From contig NZ_JADQDD010000005.1 in assembly GCF_019263595.1 (NCBI RefSeq), forward strand, positions 1 to 56,108: a stretch of DNA of 56,108 nt, in the 5' to 3' direction. A program made the translations under genes and the position numbers. The stretch is from Pseudonocardia sp. KRD291. GTDB lineage: Bacteria; Actinomycetota; Actinomycetes; Mycobacteriales; Pseudonocardiaceae. Positions 40,031 through 48,473 of this stretch are shown piece after piece. The notes below the pieces were generated by a model. That model had not been told where the DNA came from. It worked only from the letters and a program-made list of their open reading frames with translations, and made no database searches. Position 1 is the stretch's first letter; each line of letters opens with the position of its first letter.

Positions 40031-41650
40031 GTGTCCGACACGCAGAAGGCCGATCTCGACGCCGTCGTCATCGGCGCCGGATTCGCCGGCATCTACATGC
40101 TGCACAAGCTCCGCGACGAGCTGGGGCTGACCGTCCGGGTCTTCGACAAGGCCGGAGGGGTCGGCGGCACCTGGTACTGGAACCGGTACCCGGGCGCGAT
40201 GTCGGACACCGAGAGCTTCGTCTACCGGTACTCCTTCGACCAGACGATGCTCCAGGAGTGGGACTGGGAGACCCGCTACCTCGACCAGCCCGAGATCCTG
40301 GCCTACCTGCAGGCCGTGGTGGAGCGACACGACCTCGCGAAGGACATCCAGCTCGAGACCGGGATCGACGCCACGGTCTTCGACGACGCCCGCGGCATCT
40401 GGACCGTCACCACCGACGACGGCGCGACGATCACCGCCCGCTACGTCGTCACCGCGCTCGGGCTGCTGTCGCGGACCAACTTCCCCGACATCCCCGGCCG
40501 CGACAGCTTCGAGGGCACCCTGGTCCACACCGGCGCCTGGCCCGCGGACCTCACCACCGACGGCAAGCGGGTCGGTGTGATCGGGACCGGCTCGACCGGC
40601 TGCCAGGTCATCTGCGCCGTCTCGAAGACCGCCCAGCACCTCACGGTGTTCCAGCGGTCGGCGCAGTACAGCGTCCCGTCCGGCAACGGGCCGGTGAGCG
40701 CGGAGTACGTGGACGGCTGCCGGGCCGACTACGACCGGATCTGGGGGCAGGTCAAGGACTCGGCGGTCGGGTTCGGGTTCACCGAGAGCGACGTCCCGGC
40801 GATGAGCGTGTCCGCCGACGAGCGCCGGCGCGTGTTCCAGGAGAACTGGGACATCGGCAACGGCTTCCGGTTCATGTTCGGCACGTTCTCCGACATCGCC
40901 ACCGACGAGGACGCGAACAGGGCGGCGTCCGACTTCATCCGGTCCAAGATCGAGGAGGTCGTCGACGACCCGGAGACCGCCCGCAAGCTCATGCCGAGCG
41001 ATCTCTACGCCAAGCGGCCACTGTGCAACACGGACTACTACGAGACCTACAACCGGGACAACGTCACCCTGGTCAGCATCAAGGAGAACCCGATCACGGA
41101 GATCACCCCGAACGGGGTGCTCACCTCCGACGGCGTCGAGCACGAGCTCGACATCCTGGTCCTCGCCACCGGGTTCGACGCGGTCGACGGCCAGTACACG
41201 CGGATGGACCTGCGCGGACGTGGGGGCGAGACGATCCAGCAGCACTGGAAGGACGGGCCGACCAGCTATCTCGGGGTGGCGACGTCGGGCTTCCCGAACC
41301 TGTTCATGATCCTCGGCCCGAACGGCCCGTTCTCCAACATCCCGCCGGCCATCGAGATCCAGGTCGAGATGGTCGCCGACCTGATCCGGACGGCGGAGGA
41401 GGGCGGGAGCGCGGCCGTCGAGGCCACCGGCGACGCCGAGGACGACTGGACCGCGACCTGCCGGGAGATCGCGGACATGACGCTGTTCCCGAAGGCCGAC
41501 TCCTGGATCTTCGGCGCGAACGTCCCGGGCAAGAAGAATGCGGTCATGTTCTACATGGCCGGGCTCGGGAACTACCGGCAGAAGCTCGTCGACGTGGCTG
41601 CCGCCGGCTACGACGGGTTCGACCTGCGCGGAGCCCCGGCCCCGGCCTGA
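40031..41650 (+). CDS. Flavin-containing (Baeyer-Villiger) monooxygenase
   Basis: A 540-residue class B flavoprotein monooxygenase. It has an FAD loop VIGAGFAG (13-20), the Baeyer-Villiger fingerprint FEGTLVHTGAWP near 160-171 (pattern FxGxxxHTxxWP) and an NADPH loop GVIGTGSTG. GTWYWNRYPGA is also typical. It inserts oxygen next to a ketone, making esters or lactones with NADPH and O2; cyclic or steroid ketones are common substrates. GTG 40031 is preferred for its GAGGGAG site; longer in-frame starts exist at 39971. The 3' end overlaps the facing P-type ATPase gene by 43 bp. Confidence 0.9.
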   Translation: MSDTQKADLDAVVIGAGFAGIYMLHKLRDELGLTVRVFDKAGGVGGTWYWNRYPGAMSDTESFVYRYSFDQTMLQEWDWETRYLDQPEILAYLQAVVERHDLAKDIQLETGIDATVFDDARGIWTVTTDDGATITARYVVTALGLLSRTNFPDIPGRDSFEGTLVHTGAWPADLTTDGKRVGVIGTGSTGCQVICAVSKTAQHLTVFQRSAQYSVPSGNGPVSAEYVDGCRADYDRIWGQVKDSAVGFGFTESDVPAMSVSADERRRVFQENWDIGNGFRFMFGTFSDIATDEDANRAASDFIRSKIEEVVDDPETARKLMPSDLYAKRPLCNTDYYETYNRDNVTLVSIKENPITEITPNGVLTSDGVEHELDILVLATGFDAVDGQYTRMDLRGRGGETIQQHWKDGPTSYLGVATSGFPNLFMILGPNGPFSNIPPAIEIQVEMVADLIRTAEEGGSAAVEATGDAEDDWTATCREIADMTLFPKADSWIFGANVPGKKNAVMFYMAGLGNYRQKLVDVAAAGYDGFDLRGAPAPA

Positions 41651-44253
41651 CGTCCCGCGCCCGGCCACTTGGCGATCTCGATCCACGACACCGCCACGAT
41701 CGGGACCAGGACCACCACGAGCCACTGCGTCCCGCTCAACGGCACCAGACGCAGCGCCTCCCGCAGGAACGGGACGAACATGATCAGCGCGATGGACACC
41801 GCCGTCACCACCGTCCAGGCCGGGAGGAAGCGGTTGGACCACCACCCGATCCCGGCCAGGGGCGTGCGCTCCGAGCGCATCACCCACGCCAGGGCCAGGT
41901 AGCCGACCATCCACGCCAGGAACGCCAGGGTCTGGGCGGTCGCGGTCGTCTCGCCCGACCAGGACGCCACCAGGTAGATCCCGCCGACGGCGACGAACAG
42001 CGACACCCCGCCGGCGACCAGCGAGCGCACCAGAGACCGGTCCAGGAAGCGGTCCCGCGGGTTCCGGGGAGGCCGGTCCATGGTGTCGCGTTCGGCGGGC
42101 TCGGCGGCGAACGTGGCGCTGCCGGCGATGTCCATGAACATCTCCATCACCACGATCTGGATCGGGGCGAACGGGATCGGCAGCCCCACGAGCACCCCGA
42201 CGACGGTCGTCGCGATCAGACCGGCCTTGCACGCCAGGTAGTACTTCACGCCCTTGCGCAGGTTGTCGTAGAGGGTGCGCCCCTCCCGCAGGGCGCGGGT
42301 GATGGTGGCGAAGTTGTCGTCGGCCAGCACCAGGTCGGCGGAGTCGCGGGCGACGTCGGTGCCGGACGCCCCCATCGCGATGCCGACGTCGGCGCGCGCC
42401 AGTGCGGGGGCGTCGTTGATCCCGTCGCCGGTCACCGCGACGACCTCGCCGCGCCCCTGCAGGGCCTCCACCAGCCGGATCTTGTGCTCCGGCGCGACAC
42501 GCGCGAACAGCGACGTGCCGGCCACGGCGTCGTCGAGCGCGGTGTCGTCGAGGCGGTCGAGGTCGCGGCCGGTGAGCAGCGGGCCGTCGCCGTCGAGGCC
42601 GATCTGCCCGGCGATCGCGCGGGCGCAGGCCGGATGGTCGCCGGTGACCATGACGACCCGGATCCCGGCCCGACGCGCCGCAGCCATCGCCTCGGGCACC
42701 TCGGGGCGGGGCGGGTCGGCGAGCCCGACCAGGCCGGTGAACGTCAGGTGGGACTCGGCGTCGTCCACGGACCCGGGGACCGTGGCCAGGACCCGGGTCG
42801 CCACGGCGATGACCCGCAGACCCTCGCCAGCCATCCGTTCGGCCTGCGCGGCGAGCGCGGCCCGGTCGTCCGCGGTGAGGGCCCGGTAGCCGCCGCGTGC
42901 GGTGCAGCGCCCCAGCAGCGCCTCCGGCGCACCCTTGGTCACCAGCAGGAACCGGCCGTCGTCCCGGCTGTGGACGACCGTCATGGACTCGCGGTGCGCG
43001 TCGAACGCGAATCGGGCCACCACGTCACCCGGAACGCCGCCGGGGGTGCCCGGCAGCAGGTCCCGGTCGCGGGCGGCCTCCAGGAACGCGACGTCGGTCG
43101 GGTCGCCGGACCACTCGCGGCCCTCGGCGGTCGCGTCGTGACAGGCCGCACCGAGCGCGAGCAGGCGGTCCTCGGGTACGGCGTCGGCGGCCAGCGAGGC
43201 CACCGCCATCCGGTTCTCGGTCAGCGTGCCGGTCTTGTCGGTCGCGATCACCGTGACCGTGCCCAGGGCCTCCGCGGCGCGCAGCCGTCGCACCAGCCCG
43301 TTGCGCCGGGACAGGCGGTAGGCGCCCAGCCCGAGGACCAGGCTGATGATGATCGGCAGTTCCTCCGGGACGGTCGCGAACGCCATCGTCAGCCCGGTCA
43401 GGACCATCTCCCGCCACGGCTGCCCGCCGAGGATCCCGATCAGCGGCACCAGGACGCTGAACCCGATCGCCACGAACGCCAGCACCCGCGACAGGTCGCG
43501 CATCGCCTGCTGCAGCGCCGTCCGCGGCGGCTTGGCCTCCAGCACCAGACCGGTGATCCGGCCCAGCTCGGTGGCCATCCCGGTCGCGACGACGACGCCG
43601 CGGGCCCGGCCGGCGGCCACGGTCGTCCCGGCGAAGGCCACGTTGCTCCGCTCGGCCAGCGGTGTCTCGGCGGGGAGCACGTCGTCGGCGTCCTTGCCGA
43701 CGGCCACCGACTCCCCGGTCAGTGCGGACTCGTCGACCCGCAGCCCCCACGTCCCGACGAGCCGGACGTCGGCGGGCACCCGGGCACCGGCCCGCAGCGG
43801 GACCACGTCGCCGGGGACCAGGTCCTCGGTCGGGACCTGCCCGAGGCGGCCGTCGCGCAGGACCCGGGCGGTCGGCGCGGTCAGCGTCCCCAGCGCGGCG
43901 ATCACGGTCTTCGCGCGGTACTCGGCGAACACCTCGACCAGCACGACCGCCGAGATGATGACGACGATGGCGATCGTGTCCTCGAGCCGGCCCCACACGC
44001 TGTAGAGCACGGCGACGGCCAGCAGGAGCAGCATCATCGGCTCGGTGATCTCGTCCGCGAGCACGGTGCGGAACGTGACCTGCCTCGGCGTCCGGAAGCG
44101 GTTCGGGCCGGTCGCCGCCAGCCGGTCCGCGGCCTCGGAGCCGGTCAGCCCGCGGGCCGTGTCGGTGTGCAGCTCCGTCACGGCGTCGTCGGCGGTCCCG
44201 GCGTGTGCCCGGGCCGGTCCCGGGTCGGGCGCGAGCAGCTCGGCGTCGCTCAC
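41608..44253 (-). CDS. Cation-transporting P-type ATPase (P2-like)
   Basis: An 881-residue P-type ATPase. Motifs in order: ESALTGES (actuator, near 170), the membrane motif PEELP (in place of PEGLP of calcium pumps), phosphorylation site DKTGTLT (near 338), TKGAPEALL, and TGDGINDAPAL (near 607). The N-terminal cation-ATPase domain has LTGSEAADRLAATGPN. No heavy-metal CPC motif is present, so calcium, magnesium or another hard cation is likely. GTG 44253 is preferred because the protein then starts like the family. The stop lies inside the end of the convergent monooxygenase gene. Confidence 0.9.
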   Translation of the reverse strand: MSDAELLAPDPGPARAHAGTADDAVTELHTDTARGLTGSEAADRLAATGPNRFRTPRQVTFRTVLADEITEPMMLLLLAVAVLYSVWGRLEDTIAIVVIISAVVLVEVFAEYRAKTVIAALGTLTAPTARVLRDGRLGQVPTEDLVPGDVVPLRAGARVPADVRLVGTWGLRVDESALTGESVAVGKDADDVLPAETPLAERSNVAFAGTTVAAGRARGVVVATGMATELGRITGLVLEAKPPRTALQQAMRDLSRVLAFVAIGFSVLVPLIGILGGQPWREMVLTGLTMAFATVPEELPIIISLVLGLGAYRLSRRNGLVRRLRAAEALGTVTVIATDKTGTLTENRMAVASLAADAVPEDRLLALGAACHDATAEGREWSGDPTDVAFLEAARDRDLLPGTPGGVPGDVVARFAFDAHRESMTVVHSRDDGRFLLVTKGAPEALLGRCTARGGYRALTADDRAALAAQAERMAGEGLRVIAVATRVLATVPGSVDDAESHLTFTGLVGLADPPRPEVPEAMAAARRAGIRVVMVTGDHPACARAIAGQIGLDGDGPLLTGRDLDRLDDTALDDAVAGTSLFARVAPEHKIRLVEALQGRGEVVAVTGDGINDAPALARADVGIAMGASGTDVARDSADLVLADDNFATITRALREGRTLYDNLRKGVKYYLACKAGLIATTVVGVLVGLPIPFAPIQIVVMEMFMDIAGSATFAAEPAERDTMDRPPRNPRDRFLDRSLVRSLVAGGVSLFVAVGGIYLVASWSGETTATAQTLAFLAWMVGYLALAWVMRSERTPLAGIGWWSNRFLPAWTVVTAVSIALIMFVPFLREALRLVPLSGTQWLVVVLVPIVAVSWIEIAKWPGAGRQAGAGAPRRSNPS

Positions 44254-44296
44254 CGCGGGCCGCCGGGACGCGGTCGTGGAGCGCCGGACGGGCGCA

Positions 44297-44884
44297 TCAG
44301 TCGCCGGTCTCGGAGTCCGGCGGCAGGTCGGGGGCGACGCCCTCGGCCCGGTAGACCGACGCGGTGAAGCGCTCGAGCGCGCGACGGGACCGGTCCAGCA
44401 GGTGGGCGGCGTCCTTGGCCCGCTCGTCCGGGAAGAAGTCCCGCACCGCGATCTTGTCGAGCCACGAGGTGAGCCGGTCCTGGACCTGCTCGTTCTCCTC
44501 CAGCTCGGCGAAGGTGAAGTTGAGCTTCGCCGTCTCACGGTCCAGCTCGGAGATCAGCGCCAGCCCGCGCTCGTGGAACTCGGCGTACTCCTTGGCCCGC
44601 TCGCCCCGGAACCGGGCGACGATCTCGGCGTCGCCCTGGTCCTCGACGGCCCGGACGCACAGGGCGTGCGCAGTACCCTCGTGCTCGCGCACGTAGGCGG
44701 CGAGGGCGCGGAAGAACTCGACGTTGCCGTCCGTGCCGGGAAGCACCCAGGCCCCGTTCTGCAGGCCGACCGCACCGGCGGCCTTGGCCCGGCGCCACAG
44801 CGTCACCCGCGGGCTGGACGGCGCGGCGGGGAGCTGGGCCAGTAGCAGGACCCAGCCGGGAGCGTCATCGCCGTCGTCGGACAC
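44297..44884 (-). CDS. ChrB-domain chromate resistance protein
   Basis: A 195-residue protein resembling the N-terminal domain of ChrB: GWVLLLAQLPAAPSSPRVTLWRRAKAAGAVGLQNGAWVLP, then FRALAAYVREHEG and a long helical segment with RFRGERAKEYAEFHER. ChrB regulates or assists chromate efflux by ChrA, but no chrA lies nearby. Only the N-terminal domain is present; the C-terminal rhodanese-like part of full ChrB is absent. It reads into the P-type ATPase gene 44 bp away, suggesting a joint transcript. GTG 44884 is the start. Confidence 0.8.
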   Translation of the reverse strand: MSDDGDDAPGWVLLLAQLPAAPSSPRVTLWRRAKAAGAVGLQNGAWVLPGTDGNVEFFRALAAYVREHEGTAHALCVRAVEDQGDAEIVARFRGERAKEYAEFHERGLALISELDRETAKLNFTFAELEENEQVQDRLTSWLDKIAVRDFFPDERAKDAAHLLDRSRRALERFTASVYRAEGVAPDLPPDSETGD

Positions 44885-44972
44885 GGTGACCGACGTTACG
44901 GAGCCACCTGTGCCCGGTGCAACACGTGTTGACCGATTCGTCGATCACGGATCGGCACGGCACCCTGGTCGC

Positions 44973-45938
44973 ATGGTCCACACCGACGTCGCCCGCCTCG
45001 GCCTCGGCCTGGCCGCGGTGGCCCGCCCCGCCTACATCACCTCCGGCCGCGCCGCCGACCTCGGCGACGCCCGGGGGGTCGACCAGCTCCGCGACCGGAC
45101 CCACGCGCTCCTCGACGCCGCGTACGCCCACGGCATCCGCTACGTCGACGTCGCCCGTTCCTACGGCCGGGCCGAGGAGTTCCTGGCCGGCTGGCTCGAC
45201 GCCCGTCCCGACGTCGGTGACGTGGGGGTCGGCTCGAAGTGGGGCTACCGCTACGTGGGCGACTGGCGTGTCGACGCCGAGGTGCACGAGGTCAAGGACC
45301 ACTCCCGCACCGCGTTCACCGAGCAGTCCGCGCAGAGCCTGGACCTGCTCGGTGACCGGCTCGGGATCTACCACGTGCACTCGGCCACCCTGGAGACCGG
45401 CGTGCTCGACGACGCCGGCGTGCACCGGGCGATGGCCGGCCTGCGCGAGCGCGGCATCCGGCTCGGCATCTCCACGTCCGGCCCGCGCCAGCCCGAGACG
45501 ATCCGCCGGGCCCTGGACGTCCGGGTCGACGGCGAACCGCTGTTCACCTCGTTCCAGTCCACCTGGAACCTGCTCGAGCCCTCGGCCGGTCCGGCATTGG
45601 CCGAAGCGGCCGACGCCGGCGCCCGGGTGATCATCAAGGAGGCGTTCGCGAACGGCCGTCTGGCGCCCGGGGGCCGGGACGGTACGGCGGCGGTACGCGC
45701 GGCGGCCGGGCTGGCGCAGGAGCTCGACCTCCCGATCGACCATCTGGCCGTGGCCGCCGCGCTCGCCCGGCCGTGGGCGGGGCACGTGCTGCTCGGGCCG
45801 GTGGACACGGCGCAGCTGGCGAGCAACGTCGGCGCCGTCGGCGTCGTCCTCCCGGACGGGGTCGGCGCCGAGCTGGACGCGTCGCGCGGGACCGCGGAGC
45901 AGTACTGGGCCACCCGATCGGGTCGTCCCTGGTCCTGA
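44973..45938 (+). CDS. Aldo/keto reductase
   Basis: A 321-residue TIM-barrel oxidoreductase. The catalytic Asp and Tyr are in YVDVARSYGRAEEF, Lys in VGSKWGYRY and His in IYHVHSATL, so the Asp-Tyr-Lys-His tetrad is complete. The loop IIKEAFANGRL near the end contacts NADP(H). ATG 44973 is the natural start; it diverges from the ChrB gene with 88 bp between. It probably reduces aldehydes; substrate unknown. Confidence 0.88.
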   Translation: MVHTDVARLGLGLAAVARPAYITSGRAADLGDARGVDQLRDRTHALLDAAYAHGIRYVDVARSYGRAEEFLAGWLDARPDVGDVGVGSKWGYRYVGDWRVDAEVHEVKDHSRTAFTEQSAQSLDLLGDRLGIYHVHSATLETGVLDDAGVHRAMAGLRERGIRLGISTSGPRQPETIRRALDVRVDGEPLFTSFQSTWNLLEPSAGPALAEAADAGARVIIKEAFANGRLAPGGRDGTAAVRAAAGLAQELDLPIDHLAVAAALARPWAGHVLLGPVDTAQLASNVGAVGVVLPDGVGAELDASRGTAEQYWATRSGRPWS

Positions 45939-46085
45939 GCCGTCCACCGTGGCCGGCCTGGCGTGACGTGTTGCGGCGCAGCTCGTTTACCCTCACGTCA
46001 CCCCACGGACGGCCGACCGACACCCACCACCACCGCTGAGGTTCACCGGGGCGGTCGATCGGCCGGACTGCGAAGGAGCCCGGAG

Positions 46086-46877
46086 ATGACCGTTGGACGC
46101 CACATGGCCTGGACGGCCGACGAGGACCCGGCGACCCGGCAGATCGCGAGGGTCGAGGCCGACCCGGTCGCGGCTCCCGCGCCGGAGCCCGCCGCGCCGC
46201 ACCTGACGCTCGTCCGCGGCACCACCGTGCTGAGGGTCGCACTCGGTGTCGCCGCCGTCCTGGTGATCGCCCACTTCGCCGCCCTGGCGATCGGCCACGG
46301 CCGGCCCGGGTTCGAGATCCCGCAGGCGATCCGGCTCGGCGGCGAGCTGAACATCGCGACCTGGTTCAGCTCCGCCCTGCACCTGGTCAACGCCGGGCTG
46401 CTCGCACTGGTCGCCGCGAACTCGGTGCGCCGCGAACGCGTGCGGTGGATCGTGCTCGCCCTGGCCGTGCTCGTGGTCTCGATGGACGAGGTGTCGGCCA
46501 ACCACGAGCAGGTCGGCTACATCCTGCACACCACGCTCGGGACCAGCGGGTTCCTCACCTACGCCTGGATCATCCCGGCGACCGTGCTGGTCGCGGTCGT
46601 CGCGCTGTGGTGCGGTCCGATGGTGCTGCGCCGCCCGGGCGGACGACTGGTCGCGCTCGCCGCGCTGATCTTCGTCGGTGGCGCGGTCGGGGTGGAGGCG
46701 ATCGAGGGGTGGTGGTTCGACGAGACCGGCAGGGCCGACGACCTCGTCTACCTGGTCCTCGGTGGTCTGGAGGAGGCGATGGAGATGCTCGGGCTGATCG
46801 TCGCGATGGCCGGGCTGCTCCGGATGGCAGGCGGCAGCGGCCTGCGCCTGGCCGGGACGTTCACCGACCGCTCCTGA
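46086..46877 (+). CDS. Six-helix membrane protein with conserved acidic/His motif
   Basis: A 263-residue protein. A 40-residue disordered head precedes about six hydrophobic helices. The notable motif VVSMDEVSANHEQVG sits in or next to the third helix, and GGLEEAMEMLGLIVAM lies in the last. Buried Asp-Glu...His-Glu and Glu-Glu...Glu residues in a membrane suggest a metal site or an intramembrane hydrolase-like centre, but I cannot name the family. GAAGGAG lies 6 bp before ATG 46086. It follows the reductase by 147 bp on the same strand. Confidence 0.75.
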   Translation: MTVGRHMAWTADEDPATRQIARVEADPVAAPAPEPAAPHLTLVRGTTVLRVALGVAAVLVIAHFAALAIGHGRPGFEIPQAIRLGGELNIATWFSSALHLVNAGLLALVAANSVRRERVRWIVLALAVLVVSMDEVSANHEQVGYILHTTLGTSGFLTYAWIIPATVLVAVVALWCGPMVLRRPGGRLVALAALIFVGGAVGVEAIEGWWFDETGRADDLVYLVLGGLEEAMEMLGLIVAMAGLLRMAGGSGLRLAGTFTDRS

Positions 46878-46984
46878 CGGCGGCTCAGGATCCCTGCTTT
46901 CTGGGATGGGCTCCTCCCGGCTCGTCCGGCACCGTTCTCCCGAGGCCGAGAAGGCCGATCCGACCTGCGGAGACGAGGAGAACG

Positions 46985-47347
46985 ATGACCGACCACATCG
47001 GCCCGGCCTGGATCCTGTCCGGGATCGCGAACACCCCTGGGGTGTTGGAACTGAGCGACGGGCGGCTGTCGTTCACCGGCGACGACGGCGTCGTGTTCGA
47101 CGAGCCGCTCGAGGCCGTCACCGGGGTGAAGTTCCCCTGGTACCAGTTCTCCGGCGGGTTCACGGCCACGATCGCAGGCACCCGTCACCGCATCTCGCTG
47201 ACCCGCCCGAACGGCGCTCCCGATCCGTCGGGCCCGGACCTCGCCTCCGCGACCGGGTCGATCGGCGACGTGGCGTCCGGCCGGCGCGAGGGCAAGACCT
47301 GGCGGTCCCTGCTGGTCGAGGGTGCCGGCGCGCCGCGCCCGTCCTGA
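46985..47347 (+). CDS. Small hypothetical protein, possible PH-like fold
   Basis: A 120-residue soluble protein. The central part alternates strands (GVLELSDGRLSFTGDDG, EAVTGVKFPWYQFSGGF, ATIAGTRHRISLTRPNG), reminiscent of a PH/GRAM-like barrel, followed by a short Gly/Arg-rich end. No family is recognised. GACGAGGAG precedes ATG 46985. It stands 107 bp after the membrane protein gene and ends 40 bp before a palindromic repeat. Confidence 0.65.
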   Translation: MTDHIGPAWILSGIANTPGVLELSDGRLSFTGDDGVVFDEPLEAVTGVKFPWYQFSGGFTATIAGTRHRISLTRPNGAPDPSGPDLASATGSIGDVASGRREGKTWRSLLVEGAGAPRPS

Positions 47348-47387
47348 GAAGGGCCGCGTCGCGTGTCTCCCGGCCGCGCACGGCGAG

Positions 47388-47451
47388 TGATCGATCTGTG
47401 TGGGTCGATCGGTGCCACGGGTGGCACCGGATCCACCACACAGATCGATCA
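47388..47451. repeat. Nested palindromic repeat, copy 1
   Basis: TGATCGATCTGTGTGG (47388-47403) pairs with its exact inverse at 47436-47451. Inside lies a second stem, GGTGCCAC/GTGGCACC, around GG. A copy with the same internal sequence occurs at 47827-47890 in direct orientation. It can fold as one long hairpin with an inner hairpin, like a REP element or a compact terminator behind the 46985 gene. Confidence 0.8.
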
Positions 47452-47476
47452 TGAACGGCGAGGTGGAACCGTCACG

Positions 47477-47749
47477 TCAGGAGGGCGTCGTCACGGTGGT
47501 CGTGGCGATCGCGGCGAGCTCCGCTGCGGCGTCCGTCCGGCCGACCGGCTCGGCCTGCGCGTTCACGACCGTCGTCTCGTCTCTCGTGGATACGTAGTTC
47601 CGGCCGGTCCACCGGACTCCGCGGAGCGCACGGCGGGAGCTGGTCAGTTCCTCGACGTTCCCGGTCCCGTCGGCGTCGACCAGGGCCTTGAATCCCCGCG
47701 CCTGCGACTGGCTGACCGGCAAGGCGCCGGACGAGTGTCGCCGTGTCAC
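47477..47749 (-). CDS. Small hypothetical protein between two palindromic repeats
   Basis: A 90-residue frame starting at GTG 47749, basic at the N-terminus, with GVRWTGRNYVSTRDETTVVN in the middle and an Ala/Thr-rich end. No family is recognised and the ribosome site is weak. It is the only frame of note between the two repeat copies, so the pair could have mobilised or duplicated around it. It may not be a real gene. Confidence 0.35.
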   Translation of the reverse strand: MTRRHSSGALPVSQSQARGFKALVDADGTGNVEELTSSRRALRGVRWTGRNYVSTRDETTVVNAQAEPVGRTDAAAELAAIATTTVTTPS

Positions 47750-47826
47750 GGTCGCGTGCCTTCGTCTGAGCTTTGCCGGAACCGGAACACCCGCGGCGCT
47801 GCCTCACGGTCGCTCCCACGGGGCAG

Positions 47827-47890
47827 TGATCGATCTGTGTGGGTCGATCGGTGCCACGGGTGGCACCGGACCCACCACACGGATCGATCA
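47827..47890. repeat. Nested palindromic repeat, copy 2
   Basis: Same structure as 47388-47451: outer arms 47827-47842 and 47875-47890 (one arm base changed, A to G at 47881) and the inner GGTGCCAC/GTGGCACC stem. Start-to-start distance to copy 1 is 439 bp. The two copies differ at only a few positions over 64 bp. Confidence 0.8.
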
Positions 47891-47921
47891 TGGATGGCGA
47901 GGACCCCGGCGCGGTCGGCGC

Positions 47922-48395
47922 TCAGCTCGGGGGGAGCCCGATCGTCCAGCCGGTGACGTCACGCAGCGCGATCTGCCAGCAGGCCGGCTCCTGGTAGGCG
48001 GGTACCGCGTTGTGCACCGGGGCGACGAGCGCGTCGGTGAAGTAGACCCAGTGGATGTCCTTCATCGGGATGTCCCGGCCGGGGGCGTCGTCGTTGCGCT
48101 CCTCGGCCATCTGCTCGAACATCGCCGCCATCGCCTGTGCGGACTCGTTGTGCGGATCGTCGCTGGTCAGATCCCGCAACTGGTCGCTGAGACGGCGCAG
48201 CCAGGTGGTCGGGTGCACGGCGTTGCCGAACACGATCCCGGCCGAGGTGGCCACCGTCAGCGGGACGCTATTGCCCTCGTCGCGGTAGGCGATCGAGAGC
48301 ACCGACTGCAGGTAGCTCGGCGCGCTCAGCTCCGGGATCGTGACGACGCGTTGCGCGTCGGTCATGCCTGCCGGGCCGTCCGCATTCACTGACAT
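47922..48395 (-). CDS. Conserved-looking hypothetical protein
   Basis: A 157-residue soluble protein. The N-terminal part has SYLQSVLSIAYRDEGNSVPLTVATSAGIVFGNAV, a strand-rich block; a helical middle (RRLSDQLRDLT, AMAAMFEQMAEE) follows, then DIHWVYFTDALVAPVH and a final strand pair. The layout recalls the gas-vesicle accessory protein GvpU (strands around a G-x-x-V/I core), but this is weak and no gvp genes are nearby. ATG 48395 is used; an internal ATG 10 codons later is possible. Confidence 0.6.
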   Translation of the reverse strand: MSVNADGPAGMTDAQRVVTIPELSAPSYLQSVLSIAYRDEGNSVPLTVATSAGIVFGNAVHPTTWLRRLSDQLRDLTSDDPHNESAQAMAAMFEQMAEERNDDAPGRDIPMKDIHWVYFTDALVAPVHNAVPAYQEPACWQIALRDVTGWTIGLPPS

Positions 48396-48473
48396 GCACT
48401 CACGGTAGCCACCGGTTCACCCGGTCGATACCGCCACTTGTCGGCCCGACGAGAACGGCCGGACGGGAACGAG

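Noticed and set aside
39595-44367. A plus-strand frame of nearly 1600 codons
   Set aside because: It crosses the SGNH remnant, a shifted frame of the monooxygenase and the antisense of the P-type ATPase; the product is Arg/Gln/Pro-rich without domains.
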